A DNA stretch of 64,000 bases from Bacteroidales bacterium (lineage in GTDB: Bacteria > Bacteroidota > Bacteroidia > Bacteroidales > TTA-H9): contig JAQVCV010000016.1 of NCBI GenBank assembly GCA_028689615.1, positions 1-64,000 of the forward strand, given 5' to 3'. Positions 36,479-45,724 of the stretch are shown here, one piece after another. The notes under the pieces were generated by a model. The model saw only the letters and a list, made by a program, of their open reading frames with translations. It was not told where the DNA came from and made no database searches. Both the position numbers and the translations under genes were made by a program. The number at the start of each line of letters is the position of its first letter. Position 1 is the first letter of the stretch.

Positions 36479-36569
36479 ACCATTTTACTTCGCTACTAAG
36501 GCGTTTGTTTTGGTGAAAGGTCTCCTTCGATGAAAAAGACCACCCGCTTTAACCTCTAAACCTTTGGAT

Positions 36570-39500
36570 ATGTTCAAAATTGTGCTTCAATTTGTTGTTC
36601 CGGCAGCCCTCCTCACCGGCGTTGCCTTCTGGCTTTCGGCCTCGAGGGTGCACCCTGCCACAGACCAAACGATAGATCAACTCTGGCATCAGGCCGACAG
36701 TCTGAAGGCTGCCGGTCAGCCTAAAGCCGCCATGGATGTGCTGGCCCGCATCCTAAGCGAGGCTGCACGCTCGGGCAATCAACCCCAACTTGCCAGGGCT
36801 TTGCTCTACAACGAGAGCCTTCGCTCTTCGTTTGATGAGGGTTACATCACCAAAAGCATCGCGGGGCTTGAGGAGTGGTTGCCCCGGTTGCAGGAACCTG
36901 TACGCCAGATTATCAGCAGTGCCCTGGGCGACCTTTACAGGGCTTTTTACAACGCCAACCAGTATGAATTGCTGCAACGTACGCGTACCCAAACCTCTGG
37001 CACCGATCTCAATACCTGGGATGCCCGGCAGGTGATCGAAAGGGCTTCCTTCTACTTCCGCCAGTCGCTGAGCAATCCGGGACTCCTGCAAGCCACTTCC
37101 ACGGCCACTTACGACGCTGTCTTGTTGCGCGATTCGCTCCCTGGTGACCCCTTACCCACCCTTTTCGATGTGTTGACTTTCAGGGCTATCGAGCATTTTG
37201 CCGATGAGCAGACCAACCTGTCGGCGGGTCTTCCGGTCGGGTTTCCCGATGGACGATGGCTGGCTCCGGCTACCGGCTTTGTAGCACTAGTGCCTGATAC
37301 TTCAACCACCACAGGTTATCTGATGGAGCTGTACCGTCAGGCAATCGCTTTTCATCTCCGCGATAAAGATCCCTCACCGCTGCTGGATGCCGATTTGCGC
37401 AGAATTGAATTTGTTTACAACAAATTAACCAATCCCCAACGCGACACGCTCTACCTCGATGCCCTGCTGGCCCTGGAAAGCCGCTACCGCAATTTCCACG
37501 GTACTACCCGGGTTACAAGCGCCATCGCCCGTCATTATGTGCAGTTGGCCGACAGGTTGCCCGACTCGCTGCGGGCCGAAGCCGATCGCCTTCACAGGCA
37601 GGCTCTCACCAAAGCCGATCAGGCTGTTGCCCTTTTCCCCGATTCGCAAGGTGCCACCGATTGCCGCCGCCTGCGCGACGAACTCCTCCGCCCGTCGCTG
37701 GTGGTGAACCTTCCCGATGCAGTTCTCCCCCAAACCAACTTTTTGGTCAACCTCACTTCCTCCAATACCGATACGTTGTGGTTCAGGCTTTACCGGTTGA
37801 CTGCCGCGCAGATGCAAGCCCTCCAGGTTGCCAGCAGCGACAAGGTGCGCGATTGGCGGGCTGACTCGAAAACCCTGTACAAAGAGTGGAGTCAGGCGTC
37901 GGGAAACCCATTTCCAACCCTACGGCATTCACAATACTATCCCATAGGGGAGTTGCCTCAGGGTGCTTACCTTCTCAAAATTGCCGGCAACCGGCAATTC
38001 AGCACCACAGGGCAGTATGTGGCCACAGGCATCGTGCAGGCCACCCGTTTGGCCTGGATTCAACCCCCTGCAACCGACACCACCCCCTCGGTTATCGTGG
38101 TAGATCGCCTCACGGGATTCCCGCTCGAAAAAGTGAATACCGTGTTTAAAAGCAGCACCTACGACCGCCTGAAAGGGAAATGGAGCATCAGTCGCCAGAT
38201 GGAAAAAACCACAGGAGCCGATGGAGTGGTGCTGACCCAACCTGCCCGCTCGGGACGGGGCTATTTTATTGAACTCTCCAAAGGGGCTGATTTCTATTAT
38301 CCTCGCGACGAAGTCTATTTTTCGCATTCCATTAACCGCGAACCCCAACCCCGGCAGAATTCCTGGATTTTTACCGACAGGGCCATCTACCGCCCCGGGC
38401 AACCGGTTTGGTTCAAAGCCATTGTTATGACTGGTGCCGATGGCGTATGGAAGGCCGACGCCAACCGCGAAGTGGTGGTGTCGCTCTACGATGCCAACAA
38501 CCAACTGGCTGATAAAATGTCCCTTACATCCAACGAGTTTGGCTCAGTGAGTGGAAACTTCGTACTACCCACCGGAAAATTGGCCGGAAATTTCAGGATT
38601 ACAACCGGCACCGGATCAAAATCGTTCAGGGTGGAGGCTTATAAAAGACCTGAGTTTGCAGTTACCTTCAAACCCCTTCACGAAACCTGGAAACCCGGCG
38701 ACACAGTAACCCTTGAAGGGGCGGCAGAAGCCTTTTCGGGGTACGCGGTGGAAGGTGCCAGGGTGAGTTATACCGTGAGCCGGAGCGATTTTTCGGTTTG
38801 GTGGCGATGGATTCAAAAAAGCTCAGAGGTTACAGCTACAGGCGAAACAACCACGCGCAGCGATGGAACCTTTTCTATTGCTTTCGCTACGCAGATAATA
38901 AACCAGCCCGGTGAACAGTTGCCCAAAGATTTCTATTACACAATCAAGGCCACGGTTACCGATAAGGCTGGCGAAAGCCATGAGGCCTCGGAAACGGTGC
39001 AGGTGTTAAGCCGCAATCTTTTTATCGAGGCCCGTGTGGAAGAACTGTTGAACCGTCGCACCTTGAAGCCAATAGAAGTGAAGGCAGTATCGGCTGCCGG
39101 CGAACCTGTGCCGGCAACCATAGGGCTAACCCTTCAGAAGCTGGTTCAGCCCGACGATTTTTATTGGCCCCGGCAACAAACCGATCCCTACCTGATTTCT
39201 AACTACGCTGCCGATCGTGATTACTCCCGTTGGAGGGCTGATAACGAACCGGTGGTGTGGCAGATGAATTGCCCTTCCGATTCCCTTGCCGATCTGGCCC
39301 AGCGGGTTGCAGAACCAGGCGTTTACCGCCTTGCCATTCATGCCCGCGATGCCAAAGGGAACACCACAACCTCCACATTCTATTTCACACTTTACGACGA
39401 GGCTTCTTCCTTGCTCCCGTTGCGCACCCCCGACTGGATTGTGCAACTCGATAAACAGGTGGTGAAGGGGCACGAGGTAAGGTTTCTGGTGGGATCGTCG

Positions 39501-42500
39501 GAACGCGATGCACGCTACCTCATGCAGGTATGCCGCCGCGATGGGGTGGTGGAACAGAGGTGGATTGAAACCAGGGGTCGGCAGCAACTCATTGTGCTGC
39601 CGCCCTCTGTTACCCTCGGGGGCGATGTGCAGGTGCACCTTTTGCTGGTCAGAAACAACCACTTCTTCAACCACAGTTTCAGGGTGCTGGTGACCGATCC
39701 CGAACGCGCACTGACCACACGGCTCACCACTTTCCGCGACAAAACGGCACCGGGTGAAAAGGAACAGTGGAGCATGACAGTAACCAACGGCAACAGCAAA
39801 CCCCTCGAGGCAGAGATTGTGGCTGCCCTGTACGATGCCTCGCTCGATGCTTATGCACCCAACCTGTTTGCCATGAACACATCTCCTTACCCCTGGCAGG
39901 GTGGTTCGTGGTCGTCGGGGGCGTTCCGCTTCAGCAATGCCGATACCGACTACTCCGATACAACACGTTATACCGATAAACCCCTGCCCGGCTATACCCA
40001 ACTCAACTGGTTCGACTACCAGTTCTTTGCCTATTTCATGCCAGGCAGACTGATGATGGGGAAAGCTGCCGGAAACAGAACCGAACTGGATGGTGCAGTT
40101 TTTAGTGTAGTTGATAATGCAGTTGAGTTGGAAGAGGTAACACCCTCGCAGAAGAAAATAGAATTTACTGCTGACGCCGCGAAGGATGAAGAACCGGGAA
40201 ACGACAAGCAGGAAGAAAACGGCGGCGGGCAACAGCCAGAGGCGTTGCGCCGGAACCTCAACGAAACCGCCTTTTTCTATCCCATGCTGAAGAGTGCTGC
40301 TGATGGCAGCGCGACATTCGATTTCGTGATGCCCGACGCCCTCACCCGTTGGAAATTCATAGCGCTGGCTCACACCCGCGACGGTCTGGCCGGTTCGACC
40401 ACCCAACTGGTCACTTCATCGCGCGATGTTATGGTAATCCCTGCATTCCCACGTTTCGTTCGCCAGGGCGACTCGCTCGCGCTCCCCGTGAGGGTGGTCA
40501 ACCTCACCGCGCAACCCATACAGGCAACGGTTAGCCTTTCGCTTTTTGATGGCTCTTCGTCCGAAAAGCTCTTTTTCGGTTCAACGTTGAAACCGCTTGC
40601 CGTTTCAGTTCCGGCAACTGGAAATACCGTTGTGGAATGGCCCATTACCGTCGATGGCGATCCCGGCCTGATTCGTTACGAAGTTACCGCCACTGCCGGC
40701 AACCAATCCGACGGCCAAACAGGGTGGCTTCCCCTGCTCACCAACCAGACCCTGGTGACCAATACCAAAGCCTTTACGCTGAAGGGGAAAGAGACCTTCA
40801 GTCCCGATATCTCATCTCTCGCCTGTGGAAAGGCACTCCAACCCACCGATAAGGTGAAGATTGCAATAGAATATACCTCAAACCCTGCGTGGATGGTGGT
40901 GAAAGCCCTCCCAACCCTTCGATCAGCAACGGTACATCGTGTTGACGATGCCTTGTTGGGGCTTTACAGCACACTGATGGGGCAGAAAGTAATGGCTGCT
41001 TTTCCTGAAATCAGGCAAACGCTGGAAGTTTTCCGGAAGCAGGACATGCAGGGCGGTTCTCCACTGACGGTCAACAACGACCTCAAGATAACCACCACCG
41101 ACGAAACCCCCTGGGTGATGGAGGCCACCGACGAGACCCTGAACCAGCAACGTCTTTCGCTGTTCTTCGATCCCAACAACATCAGGCAGTTTCAAAAAGA
41201 GGCCTTCGGGCAACTCAAAAGTTTTCAGCACACCGACGGCAGTTTCAGTTGGTGCCAGGGGATGCCCGGATCGCGTTATCTTACCACGCGGGTGGTGGAA
41301 ACCCTTGGTAAATTAGTGAAAGCCGATGCCTGGCAACCGGCTTCGCTACCCGGTGCGGAAGAGATGCTTTCCCGGGCAATAGAATTTCTTGACGAGGAGA
41401 TGCTCGACGATTATAACCAATTGTTGAAGTTGAGCAAAGGGAAACGTCCTGCTCCCGATGCCTCTCAACTCCATTACCTCTATGCCCGAAGCTATTTCTT
41501 CAGCAGCCATCCTGTTGCCGAAAAATACCGCGAAGCTTTCAGGTATTATCAGGAAGGGATTGCTTCACGAGGCACCGGTGCCAGCCCCATGTTGCAGGCC
41601 ATGACAGCTTTGGCTCTTTACAGGGCAGGCGATGAAAAGAGTGCCGAGAAAATAAGGGTCTCCCTTGCCGATAAAGCCTTGACCGACAGTGAAGGGAATT
41701 GGTATTGGCGCCGTGAATACGGCCAGCGCTGGTACGACGCCCCCCTTGAAACCCAGGCCGCGGTGATGGAAGCGTGGAATGAGCTTCGACCGGCATCGGC
41801 GCAACTCGACCTGATGAAAGGGTGGCTGTTATCGCGTAAGCGCACCGAAGCCTGGGAGAACCAGCCGGCTACGGCGGCTGCCTGCTATGCTTTTCTCCTT
41901 TCGGGCAACCGCGAATTGTTGCCTGCCAACAGGGCTGCCATCACCATCAACGGGAAGCGGGAACTGATGGCCGATGGCAACAACCCCGAAGGGTATTTCA
42001 GGAAAGACTACTGGATTACAGCCGATGAAGCTGCTCGTATGAAAATAGAATTCGAGGGCAACGGAACCGGAACGGGCTGGGGAGGCGTGTATGCTCAGTT
42101 TTGGTCGCCTGTTGAGGATGTGAAAGGTGCTGAATCGGGTTTTGAGTTGCAGCGCGAAGTGATGCGCTTCGACGGGGTTGAAGCCCGGGCGTTGAAGCCA
42201 GGTGAGGAGCTTCGCAAAGGTGATAAATTGAAGGTGAGGCTGGTGGTGAAAGTGCACCGCGATATGGAATTTGTTACCCTGCGCGACCAGCGGGCCTGCG
42301 CCCTGGAGCCCACCGGGGTTCTCTCGGGTTACACCTGGAGCGATGGTGCCGGATACTACCAGGTGACAGGCGATGAGGCAGTGACCTTTTACTTTTACCA
42401 GTTGCGCAAAGGAACTTATGTGCTCATTTATGACGTGAATGTAACCCGGGAGGGGTCGTTCTCCGATGGTCCGGCTACAATCCAAAGCCAGTATGCCCCG

Positions 42501-42542
42501 GCTTTCAGCGGACGGTCGGAAGGCGGTCGGTTACAACTCTGA
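36570..42542 (+). CDS. Large alpha-2-macroglobulin-family protein lacking the thioester
   Basis: A 1990-aa protein from the ATG at 36570 (a TTG two codons earlier is less likely). An N-terminal hydrophobic segment (~4-24) directs export. Macroglobulin-like domains include MG2 near residues 595-690 (WIFTDRAIYRPGQPVWFKAI); the central A2M domain is near 1240-1340 (MPDALTRWKFIALAHTRDGL); the helical complement-like domain follows from ~1440 (SNPAWMVVKALPTL). Where active bacterial macroglobulins have the CxEQ thioester after this motif, the sequence reads SATVHRVDDALLGLY, so no thioester can form. Its role is unknown; the family traps proteases. It overlaps the convergent lipoprotein gene by 12 bp. 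Confidence 0.85.
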   Translation: MFKIVLQFVVPAALLTGVAFWLSASRVHPATDQTIDQLWHQADSLKAAGQPKAAMDVLARILSEAARSGNQPQLARALLYNESLRSSFDEGYITKSIAGLEEWLPRLQEPVRQIISSALGDLYRAFYNANQYELLQRTRTQTSGTDLNTWDARQVIERASFYFRQSLSNPGLLQATSTATYDAVLLRDSLPGDPLPTLFDVLTFRAIEHFADEQTNLSAGLPVGFPDGRWLAPATGFVALVPDTSTTTGYLMELYRQAIAFHLRDKDPSPLLDADLRRIEFVYNKLTNPQRDTLYLDALLALESRYRNFHGTTRVTSAIARHYVQLADRLPDSLRAEADRLHRQALTKADQAVALFPDSQGATDCRRLRDELLRPSLVVNLPDAVLPQTNFLVNLTSSNTDTLWFRLYRLTAAQMQALQVASSDKVRDWRADSKTLYKEWSQASGNPFPTLRHSQYYPIGELPQGAYLLKIAGNRQFSTTGQYVATGIVQATRLAWIQPPATDTTPSVIVVDRLTGFPLEKVNTVFKSSTYDRLKGKWSISRQMEKTTGADGVVLTQPARSGRGYFIELSKGADFYYPRDEVYFSHSINREPQPRQNSWIFTDRAIYRPGQPVWFKAIVMTGADGVWKADANREVVVSLYDANNQLADKMSLTSNEFGSVSGNFVLPTGKLAGNFRITTGTGSKSFRVEAYKRPEFAVTFKPLHETWKPGDTVTLEGAAEAFSGYAVEGARVSYTVSRSDFSVWWRWIQKSSEVTATGETTTRSDGTFSIAFATQIINQPGEQLPKDFYYTIKATVTDKAGESHEASETVQVLSRNLFIEARVEELLNRRTLKPIEVKAVSAAGEPVPATIGLTLQKLVQPDDFYWPRQQTDPYLISNYAADRDYSRWRADNEPVVWQMNCPSDSLADLAQRVAEPGVYRLAIHARDAKGNTTTSTFYFTLYDEASSLLPLRTPDWIVQLDKQVVKGHEVRFLVGSSERDARYLMQVCRRDGVVEQRWIETRGRQQLIVLPPSVTLGGDVQVHLLLVRNNHFFNHSFRVLVTDPERALTTRLTTFRDKTAPGEKEQWSMTVTNGNSKPLEAEIVAALYDASLDAYAPNLFAMNTSPYPWQGGSWSSGAFRFSNADTDYSDTTRYTDKPLPGYTQLNWFDYQFFAYFMPGRLMMGKAAGNRTELDGAVFSVVDNAVELEEVTPSQKKIEFTADAAKDEEPGNDKQEENGGGQQPEALRRNLNETAFFYPMLKSAADGSATFDFVMPDALTRWKFIALAHTRDGLAGSTTQLVTSSRDVMVIPAFPRFVRQGDSLALPVRVVNLTAQPIQATVSLSLFDGSSSEKLFFGSTLKPLAVSVPATGNTVVEWPITVDGDPGLIRYEVTATAGNQSDGQTGWLPLLTNQTLVTNTKAFTLKGKETFSPDISSLACGKALQPTDKVKIAIEYTSNPAWMVVKALPTLRSATVHRVDDALLGLYSTLMGQKVMAAFPEIRQTLEVFRKQDMQGGSPLTVNNDLKITTTDETPWVMEATDETLNQQRLSLFFDPNNIRQFQKEAFGQLKSFQHTDGSFSWCQGMPGSRYLTTRVVETLGKLVKADAWQPASLPGAEEMLSRAIEFLDEEMLDDYNQLLKLSKGKRPAPDASQLHYLYARSYFFSSHPVAEKYREAFRYYQEGIASRGTGASPMLQAMTALALYRAGDEKSAEKIRVSLADKALTDSEGNWYWRREYGQRWYDAPLETQAAVMEAWNELRPASAQLDLMKGWLLSRKRTEAWENQPATAAACYAFLLSGNRELLPANRAAITINGKRELMADGNNPEGYFRKDYWITADEAARMKIEFEGNGTGTGWGGVYAQFWSPVEDVKGAESGFELQREVMRFDGVEARALKPGEELRKGDKLKVRLVVKVHRDMEFVTLRDQRACALEPTGVLSGYTWSDGAGYYQVTGDEAVTFYFYQLRKGTYVLIYDVNVTREGSFSDGPATIQSQYAPAFSGRSEGGRLQL

Positions 42543-43070
42543 TCTGTCTGCCGTATCGGGTGCAAACCAGGTTGAATCAGAATCAGTCACCTCTTTGCCC
42601 TTCAGGAAGCTGCGCCGGAAAAGCCCTTCCTGACGGGCAAAGTCTTTTTCGGCAGCCATAAGTCGTTTCACGATCCGTTTTCTGATGCTGCGTATCCGTT
42701 CATCGCCCGTAGAATCGGTGAGAGCGCCCGAGGTTACCTGGCTGGCCATCTCCTGAAGCTCGTGGTTGAATACCTCGGTGTAGGCATCAATAACCACCAG
42801 CGTGCTCCATCGCAACAGCGTGTCGCCATGGAATGGCGGCATTTCTGCCACGGTTTCCCTGATGGTGGCGGCCTGTGCCCGGGCTTCGTTGAGCTGTTGC
42901 CGCACACTTACGGTGTCAAGATAACGCAGTTGACGGCTGAGGTTGAACACCAGGTTCATCACGCTCGATTGCGCCCGGGTAACGGTGTTCAGGTAGGCTT
43001 CGGCCTCACGGTAGCCCGAATGGCAGCCTATCAGGAGCGGGAGCAGAAAGATCAGCCATTGCTTACGCAT
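42531..43070 (-). CDS. Uncharacterised lipoprotein
   Basis: A 179-aa protein with a lipoprotein signal (MRKQWLIFLLPLLIGC, Cys16). The rest is mostly helical and charged (for example RQQLNEARAQAATIRETVAE), with no recognised domain. The start overlaps the stop of the upstream methionine-sulfoxide reductase by 8 bp, so they are translationally linked; the 3' end overlaps the convergent macroglobulin gene by 12 bp. Confidence 0.75.
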   Translation of the reverse strand: MRKQWLIFLLPLLIGCHSGYREAEAYLNTVTRAQSSVMNLVFNLSRQLRYLDTVSVRQQLNEARAQAATIRETVAEMPPFHGDTLLRWSTLVVIDAYTEVFNHELQEMASQVTSGALTDSTGDERIRSIRKRIVKRLMAAEKDFARQEGLFRRSFLKGKEVTDSDSTWFAPDTADRSEL

Positions 43071-43521
43071 ACACCAGGGCTACAATTTTTTCCAGCCAGC
43101 GGGCATCCACTTCGTCGAAAGTGCCTTTCTGATCGCTGTCAACGTCGAGCACTCCCACCACTTCTTCATCGCGAAACAGCGGTACCACGATCTCGGAGTT
43201 CGACCGCGAATCGCAGGCAATATGCCCCGGGAAGAGATGCACATCGGGCACCACCACCGTTGCACGGCCGTTGATCCCGGCCCAGCATACTCCCGTGTTT
43301 TTGGCCAGCACCTGGCAGGCCACCGGCCCCTGGTAGCACCTTACGATGAGTTCGCCATCGGTCAGACAGTAAAAACCTGTCCAAAAAAAACCATCCATCT
43401 TGTGGTGAAGCACGGCACACAGGGTAGCCATACGGGCTTCGGCGTTGGTGGTTTTGGTCAGCAGTCCATGCAACTGACTGTAGATGCGTTCGTAGCGTCC
43501 TTCTTTCTTGTTCTGATTCAT
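43063..43521 (-). CDS. Free methionine-(R)-sulfoxide reductase (GAF domain)
   Basis: A 152-aa GAF-domain protein. Three cysteines, Cys69, Cys79 and Cys103, have the same spacing (10 and 24) as the catalytic set of E. coli fRMsr, and the motif GVLDVDSDQKGTFDEVD near the C-terminus is typical. It reduces free Met-R-sulfoxide, an antioxidant function in the cytoplasm. The ATG at 43521 (MNQNKKEGRYERIYSQL) is preferred; an in-frame ATG at 43533 or a longer extension to 43632 does not fit the family. A TATTTTTG box lies upstream (43552-43545). Confidence 0.9.
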   Translation of the reverse strand: MNQNKKEGRYERIYSQLHGLLTKTTNAEARMATLCAVLHHKMDGFFWTGFYCLTDGELIVRCYQGPVACQVLAKNTGVCWAGINGRATVVVPDVHLFPGHIACDSRSNSEIVVPLFRDEEVVGVLDVDSDQKGTFDEVDARWLEKIVALVYA

Positions 43522-43734
43522 CCTGTTCGGCATTAATTTGGGCGCAAAAATAAACAAACCCACGATACCTGGCCTTCGTTGGATCGTATTTGTTCGCTGG
43601 CGAACACCGCGAAGCTGCAAACGGACAGCCACGTGGCGCGAAAGTTTTTGCGCATGGCGTGTAACTGTTTGTTTTATAGTGAATAATAGTTGGTGGCATG
43701 TTTTTCGAGATTGTGTTCAAAAACGGTGGTTGTT

Positions 43735-44007
43735 ATGCGTGAAATAGTGATTCTTGTGCCGGACATCGAGCCGGAGCAAAACGTGGAGATTGATGTGAGA
43801 ATCAACGGTCGGAAGCGAACCATGCAATATCGGGTGGAGCTGATAAGGTTCGAGGGGATCGAAAACTCGCAGCAGGACAAAGTAACGGTGCTTCGGCACA
43901 AGATTGCCGAGTACGACAAGAACTGGGAACTGGTGGAGGTGGGAGCTCCCTCCGACAACGGCATCCCGCTTACATTCAGAAGAAATTTGGAACCAAACGG
44001 AGATTAA
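43735..44007 (+). CDS. Small conserved-looking hypothetical protein
   Basis: A 90-aa protein from the ATG at 43735 (MREIVILVPDIEPEQNVEID); an upstream in-frame start at 43690 adds a segment of poor composition. Strands and charged residues predominate; there is no signal peptide. Domain not recognised. It begins a run of three closely spaced plus-strand genes (gaps of 5 and 11 bp). Confidence 0.65.
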   Translation: MREIVILVPDIEPEQNVEIDVRINGRKRTMQYRVELIRFEGIENSQQDKVTVLRHKIAEYDKNWELVEVGAPSDNGIPLTFRRNLEPNGD

Positions 44008-44012
44008 ACCCC

Positions 44013-44465
44013 ATGAAGATGAAAAACAAACTTACACTCATGATGCTGGCTTTGCTTATGGTGGCCGGCACGGTGATGGCCCAGTCGAATCACGACGAAG
44101 AGGCCATCAAAAAGGTGATTGATGTGGCTTACATTGAAGGGCTGCACAACGGAGGCGATTTACAGGCCACCGAATCGGGATTCCATCCCGGATTCAACCT
44201 GCTGATATTTCGAAACAACATGCTCGAGTTTCTCCCCATCTACAACTGGATTCAGATGACCAAACAGCGCAGGAAAGCCCAAACCGAACCCGATAAGGAG
44301 AAGACCACCTGCGTGTATAAAAATATCGACATCACGGGCAATGCTGCTGTGGCAAAAATAGAACTCTACAGAAGCGATAAACTGATTTTTACCGATTACC
44401 TGTCGCTCTACAAATTTGAAGAGGGGTGGCGCGTGGTCAGCAAAATCTATTTCCGTCATCCATAA
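44013..44465 (+). CDS. Exported NTF2/lumazine-binding-like protein
   Basis: A 150-aa protein with a signal peptide (~1-23, ending VMAQ). Residues ~28-148 fit the NTF2-like cone fold of small Bacteroidota proteins: an N-terminal helix pair (EEAIKKVIDVAYIEGLHNGG), then strands ending DYLSLYKFEEGWRVVSKIYF. The pattern is that of the putative lumazine-binding group, whose ligand is generally unknown. It sits 5 bp after the preceding gene. Confidence 0.75.
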   Translation: MKMKNKLTLMMLALLMVAGTVMAQSNHDEEAIKKVIDVAYIEGLHNGGDLQATESGFHPGFNLLIFRNNMLEFLPIYNWIQMTKQRRKAQTEPDKEKTTCVYKNIDITGNAAVAKIELYRSDKLIFTDYLSLYKFEEGWRVVSKIYFRHP

Positions 44466-44476
44466 CCATTCAAACC

Positions 44477-44647
44477 ATGAATAAACTTTCTATTGGACTT
44501 AGTATCGGATTGCTGGCAGGTGTTGTTGCCGGTGTAGCCATTGGTATAGCCCAGGGCGATTTGGCCTTGTGGCTTTCGGTTGGCGTTGGTATGGGTATGG
44601 CCCTTGGTGTGGCCGTTGGAGCCATGTTGGGTGACAAGAAAAAGTAG
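44477..44647 (+). CDS. Small glycine-rich membrane protein
   Basis: A 56-aa protein from the ATG at 44477 (MNKLSIGLSIGLLAGVVAGV). Two hydrophobic Gly/Ala/Val-rich segments (~4-24 and ~29-50) and a basic end (GDKKK) suggest a two-helix membrane hairpin, a common organisation for small bacterial proteins of unknown function. It follows the NTF2-like gene by 11 bp. Confidence 0.6.
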   Translation: MNKLSIGLSIGLLAGVVAGVAIGIAQGDLALWLSVGVGMGMALGVAVGAMLGDKKK

Positions 44648-44659
44648 CAGGCACGCTTT

Positions 44660-45349
44660 TCAACACCCGCGCAGGTGTTTCATCGCTTCGCGGCGGCTAA
44701 GCGGGTGGAGCGGGATGGTGTTGATTAATTGCAGCACCGCTTCGCTGTTGTATCGGGCATAGCTTCGAAGCGACCACCCGATGGCTTTTCGGATAAAAAA
44801 ATCGGGATGGGTGTTGAGTTGTTCGATAAACGACCTGAGGAGGCCGAAGTCGAGTTTGTCTTTGTATTTGAGTTGAAACAACAAGCAACTGCGTTGCAGC
44901 CAAAGGTTTTCGGAATCCATCCACAGGGTCGTTGCAGGTTGGATTAGCGAGGGGTATTTCATCCAAAATTTCCCGGCAATGTTGGGAGCAAGGTAGTCCA
45001 CCGTGTCCCACCACGATTTGTGGCTTACAAGATGGTGGCAGGTTTTGATGACGTCAGCATCGGGATTTTGGGCAAAGGCAGCAAAGAGTTCCATGGCCAC
45101 GTATTGCATCTCGCGGTGGGGCTGATCCCAGCAATGGATTGCGAAACGGGAGGCCTCTGCGGGTGAGAGTTTTTTTATTTTTGGGCGAAACAGCCTCACG
45201 ATCTCTTTTCTGGCCGGACTGCTTACTCCCAGAAAAGTGAATTGGTGGCGGAGGTAAGCCTCCATAGCCGGAGCCTTCGATGAATCGGCAACACGTGATA
45301 GCGCTTCGTTCAATTCGAGGGTTAGTTTTTCAATAGAATTTTCGATCAT
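44660..45349 (-). CDS. DNA alkylation repair protein (AlkD-like HEAT repeat)
   Basis: A 229-aa all-helical protein. Motifs KAPAMEAYLRHQFTFLGVSS near the N-terminus, QYVAMELFAAFAQNPDADVI and HKSWWDTVDYLAPNIAG in the middle and FFIRKAIGWSLRSYARYNSE near the C-terminus match the AlkD/AlkC-type glycosylase family that removes alkylated purines. The ATG at 45349 is preferred, since an in-frame start at 45379 would run into yraN. The upstream yraN and LD-carboxypeptidase genes are on the same strand and tightly spaced. Confidence 0.88.
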   Translation of the reverse strand: MIENSIEKLTLELNEALSRVADSSKAPAMEAYLRHQFTFLGVSSPARKEIVRLFRPKIKKLSPAEASRFAIHCWDQPHREMQYVAMELFAAFAQNPDADVIKTCHHLVSHKSWWDTVDYLAPNIAGKFWMKYPSLIQPATTLWMDSENLWLQRSCLLFQLKYKDKLDFGLLRSFIEQLNTHPDFFIRKAIGWSLRSYARYNSEAVLQLINTIPLHPLSRREAMKHLRGC

Positions 45350-45359
45350 ACAGGGTTGG

Positions 45360-45722
45360 TTAATAGGGGTAGAAGGCATCTTTCAGGTGATCAATGCGGG
45401 GCTGCTTTCCTTCGGGCATCACGATGGAGATGATGTCGAAGCGGCATTCGCCCCTGAAACCCTTCAGCCTGATGTAGTCGTTGGCGGCTTTGATCAGGAG
45501 TTTTTGTTTGTTGCGGTTTACAAACACCTGAGGTTCGCCATAGAAGCCTGTGCTACGGGTTTTCACCTCCACCATCACCAACATTTTGCCGTCCATGGCC
45601 ACGATGTCAATCTCCTCTTTTTGGGTATGCCAGTTGGTGGCTATGATTTCGTAGCCCAGCGAGCGGAGGTGGACAATGGCCAGCTCTTCGCCTTTAGTTC
45701 CCAGTTCGTTGTGTTCGGCCAT
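45360..45722 (-). CDS. YraN/UPF0102 family nuclease-like protein
   Basis: A 120-aa protein of typical YraN length. The pattern GTKGEELAIVHLRSLGYEII, NWHTQKEEIDIVAMDG and LVMVEVKTRS contains the Asp..Glu-x-Lys residues of a restriction-endonuclease-like fold. Function in the cell is uncertain. It is separated by 2 bp from the upstream ldcA-like stop. Confidence 0.9.
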   Translation of the reverse strand: MAEHNELGTKGEELAIVHLRSLGYEIIATNWHTQKEEIDIVAMDGKMLVMVEVKTRSTGFYGEPQVFVNRNKQKLLIKAANDYIRLKGFRGECRFDIISIVMPEGKQPRIDHLKDAFYPY

Positions 45723-45724
45723 AG

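Noticed and set aside
39126..40406. A 426-codon minus-strand frame
   Set aside because: It lies wholly inside the macroglobulin gene on the other strand and shows no family pattern.
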